A stretch of 9,942 nucleotides of DNA from an uncultured Clostridia bacterium (GCA_934149155.1 CAKPDZ010000050.1:1-9942), one strand, 5' to 3'; shown: positions 1-7,442, counted from the stretch's first letter. Program-made: numbers and translations. The notes: a model not told the origin generated them from the letters alone.

Positions 1-5
1 TATAT

Positions 6-1589
6 TTAACAAGCAAATCCTATTCTTTTTTGAACTTTTTCTTTCTTTTCTAATTTGCTTATTGCATTTTCTACATCACATTTTTTTATTAAATCAATGT
101 CCTCATCTTTGTTTTCTGCAACTCTATCAGCTTGTTCGAATTTTATCTTTTCAAACAAATTTCTTACTGCTCTTGCATTTGCAAAGTTAGGTTCTCTTTT
201 TTCAATACAGAATTCTTCTTTTAAAAGTTTTTTTATATTATTTGATAATTTATATTTCTCGTCTTTTGCCATTTTTCTAAATATTTCATACAGTTCGTCT
301 TCTGTATAATCTGGAAAATCTACTTTAAACTGAATTCTACTTTCAAATCCCGGATTAACTTTTAGCATTTCGTTCATCTCATTCGTATATCCTGCTAATA
401 TAACACATAAATTATCTCTATTATCTTCCATCTCTTTAATTAATGTTGCAATACATTCATATCCATAATCTTTGTTTGAACCTCTTGGGCTTAAATTATA
501 AGCTTCATCTATAAATAGAACTCCTCCTTTTGCCTTTTTTGTTACTCCTTTAGTCTTAGGTGAAGTCTGGCCAATATATTCTCCTATTAAGTCACTTCTC
601 TGAGCCTCTACAAATCTGTCTTTTTCTGATAATATCTTTTCTTCGCTGAATATTCTACCAACGATTCTTGCAACTGTAGTTTTTCCAGTACCAGGATTTC
701 CCCTAAAGCACATATGTAAAGTAGGCATCATTCCTCTATCTTTATTTATTTTTATATAATTTATAATCTGTCTTATTTGAACTTTTACATTTTCTATCCC
801 TATTAAAGAATCTAATTCTTGGATAGCTGTTTTTTTCTTATTCTTTTTCTGTTTTGTTTTTTTATCAAAATATTCTTTTTTTAATATGTCTTTTACAGTA
901 TTGTCTTCCATCTTTTCTATGTCTTTTAGTTTTAACTGTAATACTAAATTATACATTTCATCTTTTATTATCCAAAATGGCTCGTCTGATAATTTTTCAA
1001 TAAACTCCGCATCTTCATCAATTATCATTTTATTTTTTTGTGCAAATTGTTTAATATAATCAACTTTTTCTTCTTTAGACATTTGTTCAATTTCAAAATC
1101 CCATGAAAAAAACTCTCCTAATGTTTCTTTTATTTCATCTGTTTTATTTTTTATTATTATAATAAATACTTTGTTTTTAAATTTTTCCAATATCTCTACT
1201 ATTTCTTCTTGTATTATAAAATAAGGTACATCCATTTTTTTTATATCTATTATTAGCAATTCCTCTTCTACCTTTTTCAGATTTTTATATTCTCCATTAT
1301 TGTTTTTTCTAAGAGTATCTCTACTTAACCATTTATATCCTGTATTTATTACCCCTTTGTTTTTTAGCAACATACTTATAATTTTTACAACCTCTTCTGC
1401 GGAGTTATACTCACAATCACTTTGTATCAAAATATTATATGTTCCGAAATCAATTTTTCCATTTTTTCTCATCTCTATATAAGATACATAATTTCTTAAT
1501 ACTTCTTTACCATTTTTTAATCCATAAATATTTTCTGTTTCTTTTAATATTTTTTCTGTTTCTAAATCAACTACATTTGTTAATTGCAT
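6..1589 (-). CDS. CbxX/CfxQ-type (SpoVK-like) AAA+ ATPase with an N-terminal degenerate AAA-like half
   Basis: The C-terminal half (about 255-515) is a complete AAA+ module of the CbxX/CfxQ family, which remodels partner proteins as hexamers. Walker A is GNPGTGKT (297-304), Walker B is GVLFIDEA (356-363), and VILAGYT (397-402) is sensor 1. R418 in NPGFESR is the probable arginine finger, and NARAVRN (471-477) is sensor 2. The N-terminal 230 residues look like a second AAA module that has lost its P-loop: YNILIQSDCEYNSAEEVVK (51-69), ELLIIDIK (110-117) and VFIIIIKNKTDE (141-152) sit where Walker A, Walker B and sensor 1 would be. A lysine-rich linker (237-253) joins the halves. The start has AGGAGG close upstream. 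The gene has its own promoter and lies after the DUF262 terminator, so a link to that module is by proximity only. The same family includes RuBisCO activase CbbX and the type VII secretion protein EccA; neither context is present. Confidence 0.9.
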   Translation of the reverse strand: MQLTNVVDLETEKILKETENIYGLKNGKEVLRNYVSYIEMRKNGKIDFGTYNILIQSDCEYNSAEEVVKIISMLLKNKGVINTGYKWLSRDTLRKNNNGEYKNLKKVEEELLIIDIKKMDVPYFIIQEEIVEILEKFKNKVFIIIIKNKTDEIKETLGEFFSWDFEIEQMSKEEKVDYIKQFAQKNKMIIDEDAEFIEKLSDEPFWIIKDEMYNLVLQLKLKDIEKMEDNTVKDILKKEYFDKKTKQKKNKKKTAIQELDSLIGIENVKVQIRQIINYIKINKDRGMMPTLHMCFRGNPGTGKTTVARIVGRIFSEEKILSEKDRFVEAQRSDLIGEYIGQTSPKTKGVTKKAKGGVLFIDEAYNLSPRGSNKDYGYECIATLIKEMEDNRDNLCVILAGYTNEMNEMLKVNPGFESRIQFKVDFPDYTEDELYEIFRKMAKDEKYKLSNNIKKLLKEEFCIEKREPNFANARAVRNLFEKIKFEQADRVAENKDEDIDLIKKCDVENAISKLEKKEKVQKRIGFAC

Positions 1590-1617
1590 TTATCTCCCTC
1601 CTTATTTATCTTGTTTT

Positions 1618-1645
1618 ATTATAATTGTTTTTTATAAATATTCAA
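1618..1645 (-). promoter_or_regulatory. Promoter of the AAA ATPase gene
   Basis: On the minus strand TTGAAT (1640-1645, 4 of 6), a 16-bp spacer and a perfect TATAAT (1618-1623) predict a start near 1611, about 22 bases before the ATG at 1589. Confidence 0.6.
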
Positions 1646-1691
1646 TTTGTTTGGTCACACATTGTATTTTATTTTTTTCATAACAAATATA

Positions 1692-1718
1692 AAAATAAAG
1701 CCTAAACAGCTTTATTTT
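1692..1718 (-). terminator. Terminator overlapping the stop of the large DUF262 gene
   Basis: On the minus strand AAAAUAAAGC and GCUUUAUUUU form a perfect 10-pair stem with a 7-base loop, followed by UAUAUUUG. The TAA stop of the gene lies inside the 5' arm, so a ribosome finishing translation would cover part of the stem. It separates the DUF262 pair from the AAA ATPase gene. Confidence 0.7.
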
Positions 1719-4207
1719 CTTATTATTTCTATTTCAGTATTATTAAATAATGAATTTAAAACATTAAATTTTTCTTCACTTATTTTTTTATTATTAATAA
1801 ATATATTATAATTAAATTCAAAAACCACTTCATTATCATCTAGAATTTTTATTATGTACTCTCCCTCAATATCTCTTATAAATGTATATTCATTCTTATT
1901 TACTTCTAATTTTAAATTCTGTTCATATTTGAATTCTGCTTTGTTGCTTCCAGTTTTTCCAATATATCTAACATCTACATTATCTAACTTCATATCAATT
2001 ATTTTGTTTTCTAATATTTTAGTTAAATAATCCCAATGCTTTGAATTTCTTTGAGTTTTTATTAAGTTTATTTTCCTGTTACAATCATACATCTCTTTAT
2101 CATCACCTTCTACAAACTCTATAAGACCTTGTTTACAAGTCCTAAATAATTCTGAATCTTTAATAAAATAATATCTCCAATCAGTATTATTTAAAGTTGA
2201 AGTATTGATAATACTATTTAAAATATCTTCAACACTAGTGCAGTTCAAATCTTCTTTAAGAATTCTCCTGTCAATAAAACTTTTTAATTTTTTAGATATA
2301 TTATTTGCATCTTCTTCATTATTCCATTCATTTAACCCCGCAATCCATGTATTGGTATTATCTGTATAATTAAATACATAAAATGTTCTTTCAAAATAAA
2401 TTTCTTCAGTCAATAATGCTCTTTGCAATAGAAATTCGCTTTTATATTCAAATATTTCATTTACTATATTTCCGTAATTTCTTAAGGCTTTTACTTGTTC
2501 TTCTTTAACTTCATCCCTTTCATTATATTCAATCCAATCAAATAAGAAATAATTTACTCCATTAAAATATTTATCTTGGTCAATCATTTTAATTACATCT
2601 TTATCAATTCTAAATATTTTTGCTTTAGCCTTTTCTGCTCTTAACCATTGTTTTTCTGTTTTAGATAATAGTTTTTCCTCTTCCCCTAACCCTTCTTTTA
2701 TACATTCAAGAATATCATGACTTTCGCTTTGTTCTATTTTTTTAATCATTACATTTATAATCTTAATAATTTTAAAATATATTGAATCATTTTTCCTTTT
2801 ATCTGCAATCTGTATATGATAATTGCTATTAATATAATTTCTAGTTACTCTTATCCAATTTTCAAACAATTCATAATTACTGTTTATATTTTGAGTGCAC
2901 TTTGTACTTTCTAAAAACTTTATTATCGCATAAAAATAAAGTTCTTCTCTAATACTTCTTTTTTCAGGATCCATATTTATATCCCATAATTCTTCTAGGT
3001 CCATAATCTCTGTATGGCAATTTTCTTTCGGCTTGTTGGAATATAAAAATTTTATGTTTTTCATTATATTTTCTAATTTTTCAAAAAAATCTTGCTTTAT
3101 TGTATAAATTCCTTCATCTGCAAATTTTATATTAATTCCTTCTATCAATTCTTTTTTAAAGTCATTTATTTCCTTTTCATAATTTATTTGTAATGCATTG
3201 TCTAAAAAATAATACATTATAAATTTTTTCAGAAAATTATAATAGTTTTCTTCGACTTTTTTCAAGACATTATATTTATTATTATCTTTGTCCTTCTCAA
3301 TCCTTTCTTTTTCTTTTCTAAAGAAACTTTCTGCCCAATCATTATCAAAATTAGAACATAATTTTATATACTCTTCATTATCTAGGTATTTAAACGCTAT
3401 ATTTTCTAATTGTGATTTTAAGATTTCATATTTAGATAATTGCTTTCCTCTCGAATTCATTTTTATATATAATTCTGCTGCATCATCTTCTTGTGCCTTT
3501 AAAAATTTACATCTAAAATATATTTTTGGATTTATTGTATTTGTCAGAATATCACACAACGTTTCAGCATATTCACTATCCTTACAACGTTCGTTATATT
3601 CATTTTGAATTTGTTCTAATGTTTTTAATGCAGATTGAATTGTAATATCTTTTGACCATTTGGCTTTATAGTACTTAGTAGAATCTTGAATTTTTTGCAA
3701 TATATCTCCTTTTTCATTTTCTAATACTTCTTTATCTTTTAAAAGTTCGAAGAATTTTTTTGAGCTTTCTTTATTCTCATAAGAAATATCTATTTCATTT
3801 ATTAATTCGTACTTATTTGCTTTTGAAAACACATACCAATATAATAAAAATAATGTTGTTAATCGTTGTTGACCATCAATTGGAATAAAATTTGCTTCAT
3901 TATTTATTCCATATATAATATCCAAATTCATATATTTATTATCATCTTCTAGAGCATCAAATATATCTTTTATTAACTTTGTTATTATTGTCTTATTGTT
4001 TCCCTGCACATAATTTCTTTGTATATTAGGAATTAGTATCTTCTTAATTTGATAAGTCTCATTATGGAAAAGCTCCCAAAAACTTGAAAGTACCAAATTT
4101 TCAAGTTTTTTTTCATTCTGTAATTCTCTATTAATAATTCCTAATATATCTTCTTGATTTTCTTCTAATTTTTCCTTTATATTTTTTATTAATTCCTCTT
4201 TCTCCAT
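1712..4207 (-). CDS. Large DUF262 protein without a visible HNH nuclease domain
   Basis: This 831-aa protein starts with a charged helical region (1-50), then the DUF262 motifs: LIPNIQRNYVQG (58-69), FIPIDGQQRLTTLFLLYWY (107-125) and YIKMNSRGKQLSKYEILKSQ (247-266). The remaining 560 or so residues are helix-rich and charged. They lack the EHI...N...N...K pattern of DUF1524, so I see no nuclease site. A WRYYFIKD motif (677-684) followed by a basic KINLIKTQRNSKHWDY (712-727) stands out as a probable conserved core of the C-terminal half. AAGGAT lies 7 bases before the ATG. It overlaps the upstream GmrSD-like gene and is surely co-transcribed. I infer a partner subunit: the same sensor or NTPase fold without the cutting domain. 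The function is not established. Confidence 0.85.
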   Translation of the reverse strand: MEKEELIKNIKEKLEENQEDILGIINRELQNEKKLENLVLSSFWELFHNETYQIKKILIPNIQRNYVQGNNKTIITKLIKDIFDALEDDNKYMNLDIIYGINNEANFIPIDGQQRLTTLFLLYWYVFSKANKYELINEIDISYENKESSKKFFELLKDKEVLENEKGDILQKIQDSTKYYKAKWSKDITIQSALKTLEQIQNEYNERCKDSEYAETLCDILTNTINPKIYFRCKFLKAQEDDAAELYIKMNSRGKQLSKYEILKSQLENIAFKYLDNEEYIKLCSNFDNDWAESFFRKEKERIEKDKDNNKYNVLKKVEENYYNFLKKFIMYYFLDNALQINYEKEINDFKKELIEGINIKFADEGIYTIKQDFFEKLENIMKNIKFLYSNKPKENCHTEIMDLEELWDINMDPEKRSIREELYFYAIIKFLESTKCTQNINSNYELFENWIRVTRNYINSNYHIQIADKRKNDSIYFKIIKIINVMIKKIEQSESHDILECIKEGLGEEEKLLSKTEKQWLRAEKAKAKIFRIDKDVIKMIDQDKYFNGVNYFLFDWIEYNERDEVKEEQVKALRNYGNIVNEIFEYKSEFLLQRALLTEEIYFERTFYVFNYTDNTNTWIAGLNEWNNEEDANNISKKLKSFIDRRILKEDLNCTSVEDILNSIINTSTLNNTDWRYYFIKDSELFRTCKQGLIEFVEGDDKEMYDCNRKINLIKTQRNSKHWDYLTKILENKIIDMKLDNVDVRYIGKTGSNKAEFKYEQNLKLEVNKNEYTFIRDIEGEYIIKILDDNEVVFEFNYNIFINNKKISEEKFNVLNSLFNNTEIEIIRK

Positions 4208-6041
4208 ATTTATATCCTTTTATCCTTTTCTTAAATATTTTTTCAAATATCTTCTTAGCCATGTCATTTAAATAACTGTTAAAGTCTTTTTCTCTCCATT
4301 CAAAAAACTGCATTAGTTTGTCTTCATCATTATCTTCAGTTAAATATGCCTTTAAAAAAGCTTTTTTCGTGCAAATTGGCACAAATCCAATCTCATCTTT
4401 CTTTATTATTTCTTCTCTTTTTTGCATAAATAAACTATCTTGATAACTTCGATTTGTTTTTGAATCCAACAAAGCTAAATTTCCAATAGAGTTCATTTCA
4501 AAATTTTCTTCTAATATCTTTTCTAATCCTTTTTCTTGTGCTGTTTCTTTTATATTATTATTGTTAATATTTTTCAATTCTTCTATTTGTTCTAATTTTT
4601 CATTTAAGTATGTAGACTCTCTTCTTTTTGCAATACTATCATTTATATAAGAAATCTTTAAATAGTTGATATATTCTTCTTTGTCTTCATTATCCTCTAA
4701 AGCCTTGTCATGTTGTGAATGTATATGTTCGATATCCCATTTTACTTGTTTACCATCTTGATAATAAGAATCTTTATACTTTTCAAATGGAAATCTAATT
4801 TTCTTATCTTTTAAACTATTTAGAGTTAAAATATTGTGTAAAATTAAAACTTTTTTTATTTTATCTTTATTATCATCATAATCAAGATTCTTTAAATATT
4901 CTTTTACATCTTCTAAGCTTTTTATACTTCCAACTTCTTTTGAGGCATCTTTTTGATTAAATATTTTATTTTTAATTGTTTTTAATATTTTTTCTTTTAC
5001 CTCTATCCTTTTATTTGCATTTTTATATTCTTGAATGTACTCTACTATCACATTTTTTTCGCCTATTAAAATAAGATATCCTATTAAATTATATAATTCT
5101 ATATCTTCATACCACTCGTTAAGAATGTCCATTACTTCCACAATATTTTTCCAAGGTTTTCTACAATTCTGTTTATTAGTTTCATCTATCTGTTTTTTTA
5201 ACATATTATATATCTTGTTTTCGTCACTATCATTTTTGAATTTTTCTTTATCATAGTTAGATTGTATCACTATAGAAAGCAATTCTGACATTCTATCATC
5301 TGTTTTTTGGTTACTAATAAAATACCAGAAAGACTGATCAAATAATCTATTTTCAATTTCATCCCACTCTCTAGCTGATTTTATAACTTTCTTTCTTAAG
5401 AATTCTGCTTTTACTAAATCTGCCTGTGTCAACTTTATATTGTTAGTATTTATTCTTATAAAAGCTTCATTTTCATTATCTCCATTTTCCAATTCATACC
5501 ATATAACTTTTACTTGTTGTTTTATAAAGTTCCAAAATTCTCTTTTTTTATTTTCTAATTCTCCTCTATTCGCATACCATTCTTTTATGCACTTTATTGC
5601 TAAATTATAATAATATTCATTTAATGTTTCCAACTCATTTTCATTATTATCTTCTACATATTCTTTAATTTTTTCTTGTAAATCTAATGTATCTTCATTG
5701 TTGTCTTTATCTTTTATAGTCTCATATTCTATACTGTAAATTTCATTTTCAATATTAGTATTGCAGAGTAAATATACTGCTATCATATATATTGTAGTTA
5801 ATCTTTGCTGACCATCAATTAGTACATATTTATTCTCTTCGTTTTCTACTTTTTTTATAATAATAGGTTGAATATAATAATATCTTTTTTCACCATAATC
5901 GTAATATTGCTTTATATCATCCAATAAATTGCAAATCTGCGTTTTTTCCCATCTATACCCTCTTTGATATGATGGAATAATAAACTCTAAATCTTTTAGC
6001 TCATCTATTGTTTTTTCTTCAAACCTTACTTCTTTTAACAT
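4131..6041 (-). CDS. Single-chain GmrSD-like protein: DUF262 (ParB-like) plus DUF1524 HNH nuclease
   Basis: The N-terminal DUF262 domain shows IIPSYQRGYRWEK (21-33), IDGQQRLTTIY (75-85) and FIRINTNNIKLTQADLVKAE (194-213). These are the family's ParB-like nucleotide-handling motifs. The C-terminal DUF1524 domain shows the HNH nuclease pattern: WDIEHIHSQ (435-443, probable catalytic H439), then NSIGNLALLDSKTNRSY (517-533) and F538/K541. Characterised relatives are the type IV enzyme GmrSD, BrxU and SspE. They use DUF262 to sense modified DNA and couple nucleotide binding or hydrolysis, and DUF1524 to cut or nick. The start has AAGGAG 9 bases upstream. The stop lies 77 bases inside the next gene. 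The last 33 or so residues, very basic and read from the overlap, look non-native, and an A-tract indel could be responsible. An anti-phage role is inferred from the family; target modification is unknown. Confidence 0.88.
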   Translation of the reverse strand: MLKEVRFEEKTIDELKDLEFIIPSYQRGYRWEKTQICNLLDDIKQYYDYGEKRYYYIQPIIIKKVENEENKYVLIDGQQRLTTIYMIAVYLLCNTNIENEIYSIEYETIKDKDNNEDTLDLQEKIKEYVEDNNENELETLNEYYYNLAIKCIKEWYANRGELENKKREFWNFIKQQVKVIWYELENGDNENEAFIRINTNNIKLTQADLVKAEFLRKKVIKSAREWDEIENRLFDQSFWYFISNQKTDDRMSELLSIVIQSNYDKEKFKNDSDENKIYNMLKKQIDETNKQNCRKPWKNIVEVMDILNEWYEDIELYNLIGYLILIGEKNVIVEYIQEYKNANKRIEVKEKILKTIKNKIFNQKDASKEVGSIKSLEDVKEYLKNLDYDDNKDKIKKVLILHNILTLNSLKDKKIRFPFEKYKDSYYQDGKQVKWDIEHIHSQHDKALEDNEDKEEYINYLKISYINDSIAKRRESTYLNEKLEQIEELKNINNNNIKETAQEKGLEKILEENFEMNSIGNLALLDSKTNRSYQDSLFMQKREEIIKKDEIGFVPICTKKAFLKAYLTEDNDEDKLMQFFEWREKDFNSYLNDMAKKIFEKIFKKRIKGYKYGERGINKKYKGKIRRKSRRYIRNY

Positions 6042-6057
6042 TAAATATTTCTCCTTT

Positions 6058-6135
6058 TTATTTTATATCTAATACCTTAATACCTATTATAGAACAAATA
6101 AAAAAAATTACAATACCTTGGACATATATTGTCAT
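6058..6135 (-). CDS. Possible 25-aa membrane micropeptide upstream of the DUF262 genes
   Basis: An ATG at 6135 opens a 25-codon frame with AAGGAA (6141-6146) 5 bases upstream and a TAA at 6058-6060. The peptide is one hydrophobic segment, roughly G-I-V-I-F-F-I-C-S-I-I-G-I, ending in the charged K-V-L-D-I-K. Its stop lies one base before the AAGGAG of the next gene, so translation could be coupled. Its promoter would be the one at 6166-6194. Against it, T-rich DNA read in frame gives hydrophobic peptides by chance, and a second promoter candidate lies inside it. It may be a real micropeptide, a leader peptide or chance. Confidence 0.3.
   Translation of the reverse strand: MTIYVQGIVIFFICSIIGIKVLDIK
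6086..6113 (-). promoter_or_regulatory. Proximal promoter of the DUF262 module
   Basis: On the minus strand TTGTAA (6108-6113, 4 of 6), a 16-bp spacer and a perfect TATAAT (6086-6091) predict a start near 6079, about 38 bases before the ATG at 6041. Transcripts from here would lack the 25-codon ORF, so the two promoters are alternatives. Confidence 0.55.
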
Positions 6136-6165
6136 CTTTATTCCTTTTTTACTCATTATATAATA

Positions 6166-6194
6166 TATATAACTCGAACTATACTCTATGTAAA
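6166..6194 (-). promoter_or_regulatory. Upstream promoter of the DUF262 module
   Basis: On the minus strand TTTACA (6189-6194, 5 of 6), a 17-bp spacer and TATATA (6166-6171, 5 of 6) form a good promoter, with a start near 6159. Transcripts from here would carry the 25-codon ORF ahead of the first DUF262 gene. A perfect TATAAT at 6155-6160 just downstream could serve as an alternative -10, but it lacks a good -35. Confidence 0.5.
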
Positions 6195-6214
6195 ACATTT
6201 TCTTTTAATTTTTT

Positions 6215-6246
6215 AAAAGCAAGAGGTAATTTTCCCTCTTGCTTTT
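6215..6246. terminator. Terminator after the 152-aa gene
   Basis: A perfect 12-bp inverted repeat, AAAAGCAAGAGG / CCTCTTGCTTTT, with an 8-base loop lies just after the stop of the 152-aa gene. The arms end in A4 and U4 on either strand, so it is symmetric; the U-run is short. It insulates the 152-aa gene from the downstream DUF262 module. Confidence 0.7.
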
Positions 6247-6250
6247 GGTT

Positions 6251-6709
6251 TTATGGTTTTAATTTTTCTGTTACATACCAGGCAATGCTTTCAATATGTT
6301 TCCAATTTTCTTCTGAACCGTCATCTAATCTCCACAGCTCATAAGCAATTTTATATTGAGTATTTGCATTGTCTATTGCTGGAACTTCAGCATTTTCTTT
6401 AGTAACATCCAATATGGCTAAACCATGAAAATACCTGACATACTGTTTGATATTCAAATCTCGTATTTCCATTCTTTGGAATATCGCATCAATCAGTTCA
6501 TTTCGAATCTGACGTAACTTTTTTTTGGTTAATGGCTCATATATATCCATTATTCCAAATTCAGCTTTGTCTTCATCATGCCAAAAAGAATCTGGAATCT
6601 TTTTGGAAAAACTGAGGCCTTCCATAATTAGATAACATTCCCGAAAGCTGTCACGTTTTCCTCTTGCCATTTCATCTAATACGAGCTCCATCACGTCTCT
6701 TTTTACCAT
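6251..6709 (-). CDS. Hypothetical protein, 152 aa, unknown function
   Basis: I do not recognise this family. The protein is soluble-looking and charged, with no signal peptide or membrane segment. It opens with a helical MVKRDVMELVLDEMARGKRD, has a central basic helix LTKKKLRQIRNELIDAIFQR (85-104), and a Trp- and Tyr-rich C-terminus (YELWRLDD, NWKHIESIAWYVTEKL). The start at 6709 is well supported by AGGAGGA (6717-6723) spaced 7 bases away. It is a single-gene unit with a consensus promoter, an operator-like dyad and a terminator 4 bases after the stop. Codon use is richer in G+C than that of its neighbours (GAG, GCG, CTG, CGT and ACG codons are frequent), which suggests acquisition from another host. 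It is certainly coding, but the role is open. Confidence 0.85.
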   Translation of the reverse strand: MVKRDVMELVLDEMARGKRDSFRECYLIMEGLSFSKKIPDSFWHDEDKAEFGIMDIYEPLTKKKLRQIRNELIDAIFQRMEIRDLNIKQYVRYFHGLAILDVTKENAEVPAIDNANTQYKIAYELWRLDDGSEENWKHIESIAWYVTEKLKP

Positions 6710-6732
6710 AAATCGTTCCTCCTAAAATTCAC

Positions 6733-6746
6733 TTTTGTATACATAA
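6733..6746. promoter_or_regulatory. Palindromic operator candidate at the transcription start
   Basis: The + strand reads ttttgtatacataa, a 14-bp dyad with a perfect TGTATACA core; only one pair (positions 3 and 12) breaks the symmetry. It begins 2-3 bases downstream of the -10 box and covers the predicted start site, where a bound repressor would block transcription. No regulator gene is adjacent, and the protein's identity is unknown. Confidence 0.4.
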
Positions 6747-6748
6747 TG

Positions 6749-6777
6749 ATTGTACTATTTTTTTAATAAAATGTCAA
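6749..6777 (-). promoter_or_regulatory. Strong promoter of the 152-aa gene
   Basis: On the minus strand there is a perfect -35 TTGACA (6772-6777), a 17-bp spacer and -10 TACAAT (6749-6754, 5 of 6). The predicted start is near 6742, about 33 bases before the ATG at 6709. Confidence 0.8.
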
Positions 6778-6791
6778 CTTATATTAAGAAA

Positions 6792-6822
6792 AGCAGATAA
6801 TTATCAACTTTAATTACCTGCT
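6792..6822 (-). terminator. Terminator downstream of mntP
   Basis: On the minus strand AGCAGGUAAUUA and UAAUUAUCUGCU form a 12-pair stem with one G-U wobble and a 7-base loop, followed by UUUCUU. It starts 9 bases after the mntP stop. Confidence 0.8.
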
Positions 6823-6831
6823 CTTGTTGTA

Positions 6832-7398
6832 TTAAAAATTTATAATTCCTAAATGTTCTAATAATATTTTTAGCCCTAATAAAATCAATATATATCCTCC
6901 AACTAATTCTGCATTTCTTTCATAAGCATCTCCAAATCTGTTTCCAATTTTTGTTCCTATAACAGATAAAACAAATGTAATAATTCCAATTAGAGTTATA
7001 GCTAATATTAAATTCACATTTAAAAAGGCAAATGTAATTCCAACTGCTAATGCATCTATACTTGTTGCAACTGCTAATACAAACATTGTTTTAAAACTAA
7101 CATCATCATTACAATTTTCACTTTCATCTCCAAATGAATCTTTTATCATTTTTCCACCAATAATGCCTAACAATATGAATGCAATCCAATGATCTACACT
7201 TGTGATTAAACTTTCAAACGCTGAACCTAAATAGTACCCTATTACTGGCATTAATGCTTGAAATCCACCAAAATACAATCCTATTATAATTGCTTTTTTC
7301 CAATCCATTTTTTTCATTGAAATTCCTTTGCATACTGATACAGCAAAAGCATCCATTCCTAATCCTATACTTAATAATAATAATTCAAGCGCACCCAT
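6832..7398 (-). CDS. mntP: Manganese efflux pump MntP
   Basis: MntP exports Mn2+ across the cytoplasmic membrane and protects against manganese overload. The 188 aa equal the length of E. coli MntP and align along its whole length. Two inverted-topology halves are visible: GLGMDAFAVSVCKG (12-25) with essential-type Asp16, and ATSIDALAVGITFAFLNVN (111-129) with Asp115. Both fit the family pattern S/G-M/I-D-A-x-A-V/A. DHWIAFILLGIIGGKMI (69-85) matches the family NHWIAF-x-L-L segment. I count about six hydrophobic helices, with a short charged loop at 86-102. The start has AAGGTGG 4-5 bases upstream. Neither neighbour is obviously metal-related. Regulation is probably at its own promoter and leader, as described for the upstream region. 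Confidence 0.95.
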   Translation of the reverse strand: MGALELLLLSIGLGMDAFAVSVCKGISMKKMDWKKAIIIGLYFGGFQALMPVIGYYLGSAFESLITSVDHWIAFILLGIIGGKMIKDSFGDESENCNDDVSFKTMFVLAVATSIDALAVGITFAFLNVNLILAITLIGIITFVLSVIGTKIGNRFGDAYERNAELVGGYILILLGLKILLEHLGIINF

Positions 7399-7442
7399 TT
7401 TTCCACCTTCTTATTTAATTTCATACAAAAAGTAATTATACT

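Noticed and set aside
3288..3608. Plus-strand open frames, here and at 7721-8089, 9007-9330, 55-309 and elsewhere
   Set aside because: They lie antisense to well-supported genes, lack ribosome binding sites and conserved motifs, and look like low-complexity shadows of AT-rich coding sequence.
1..6041. Complete BREX, Ssp/Dnd or type I restriction locus around the DUF262 genes
   Set aside because: No methylase, PglZ, BrxC, Ssp/Dnd or HsdR/M/S gene is present in the window; only DUF262 and AAA genes are seen.
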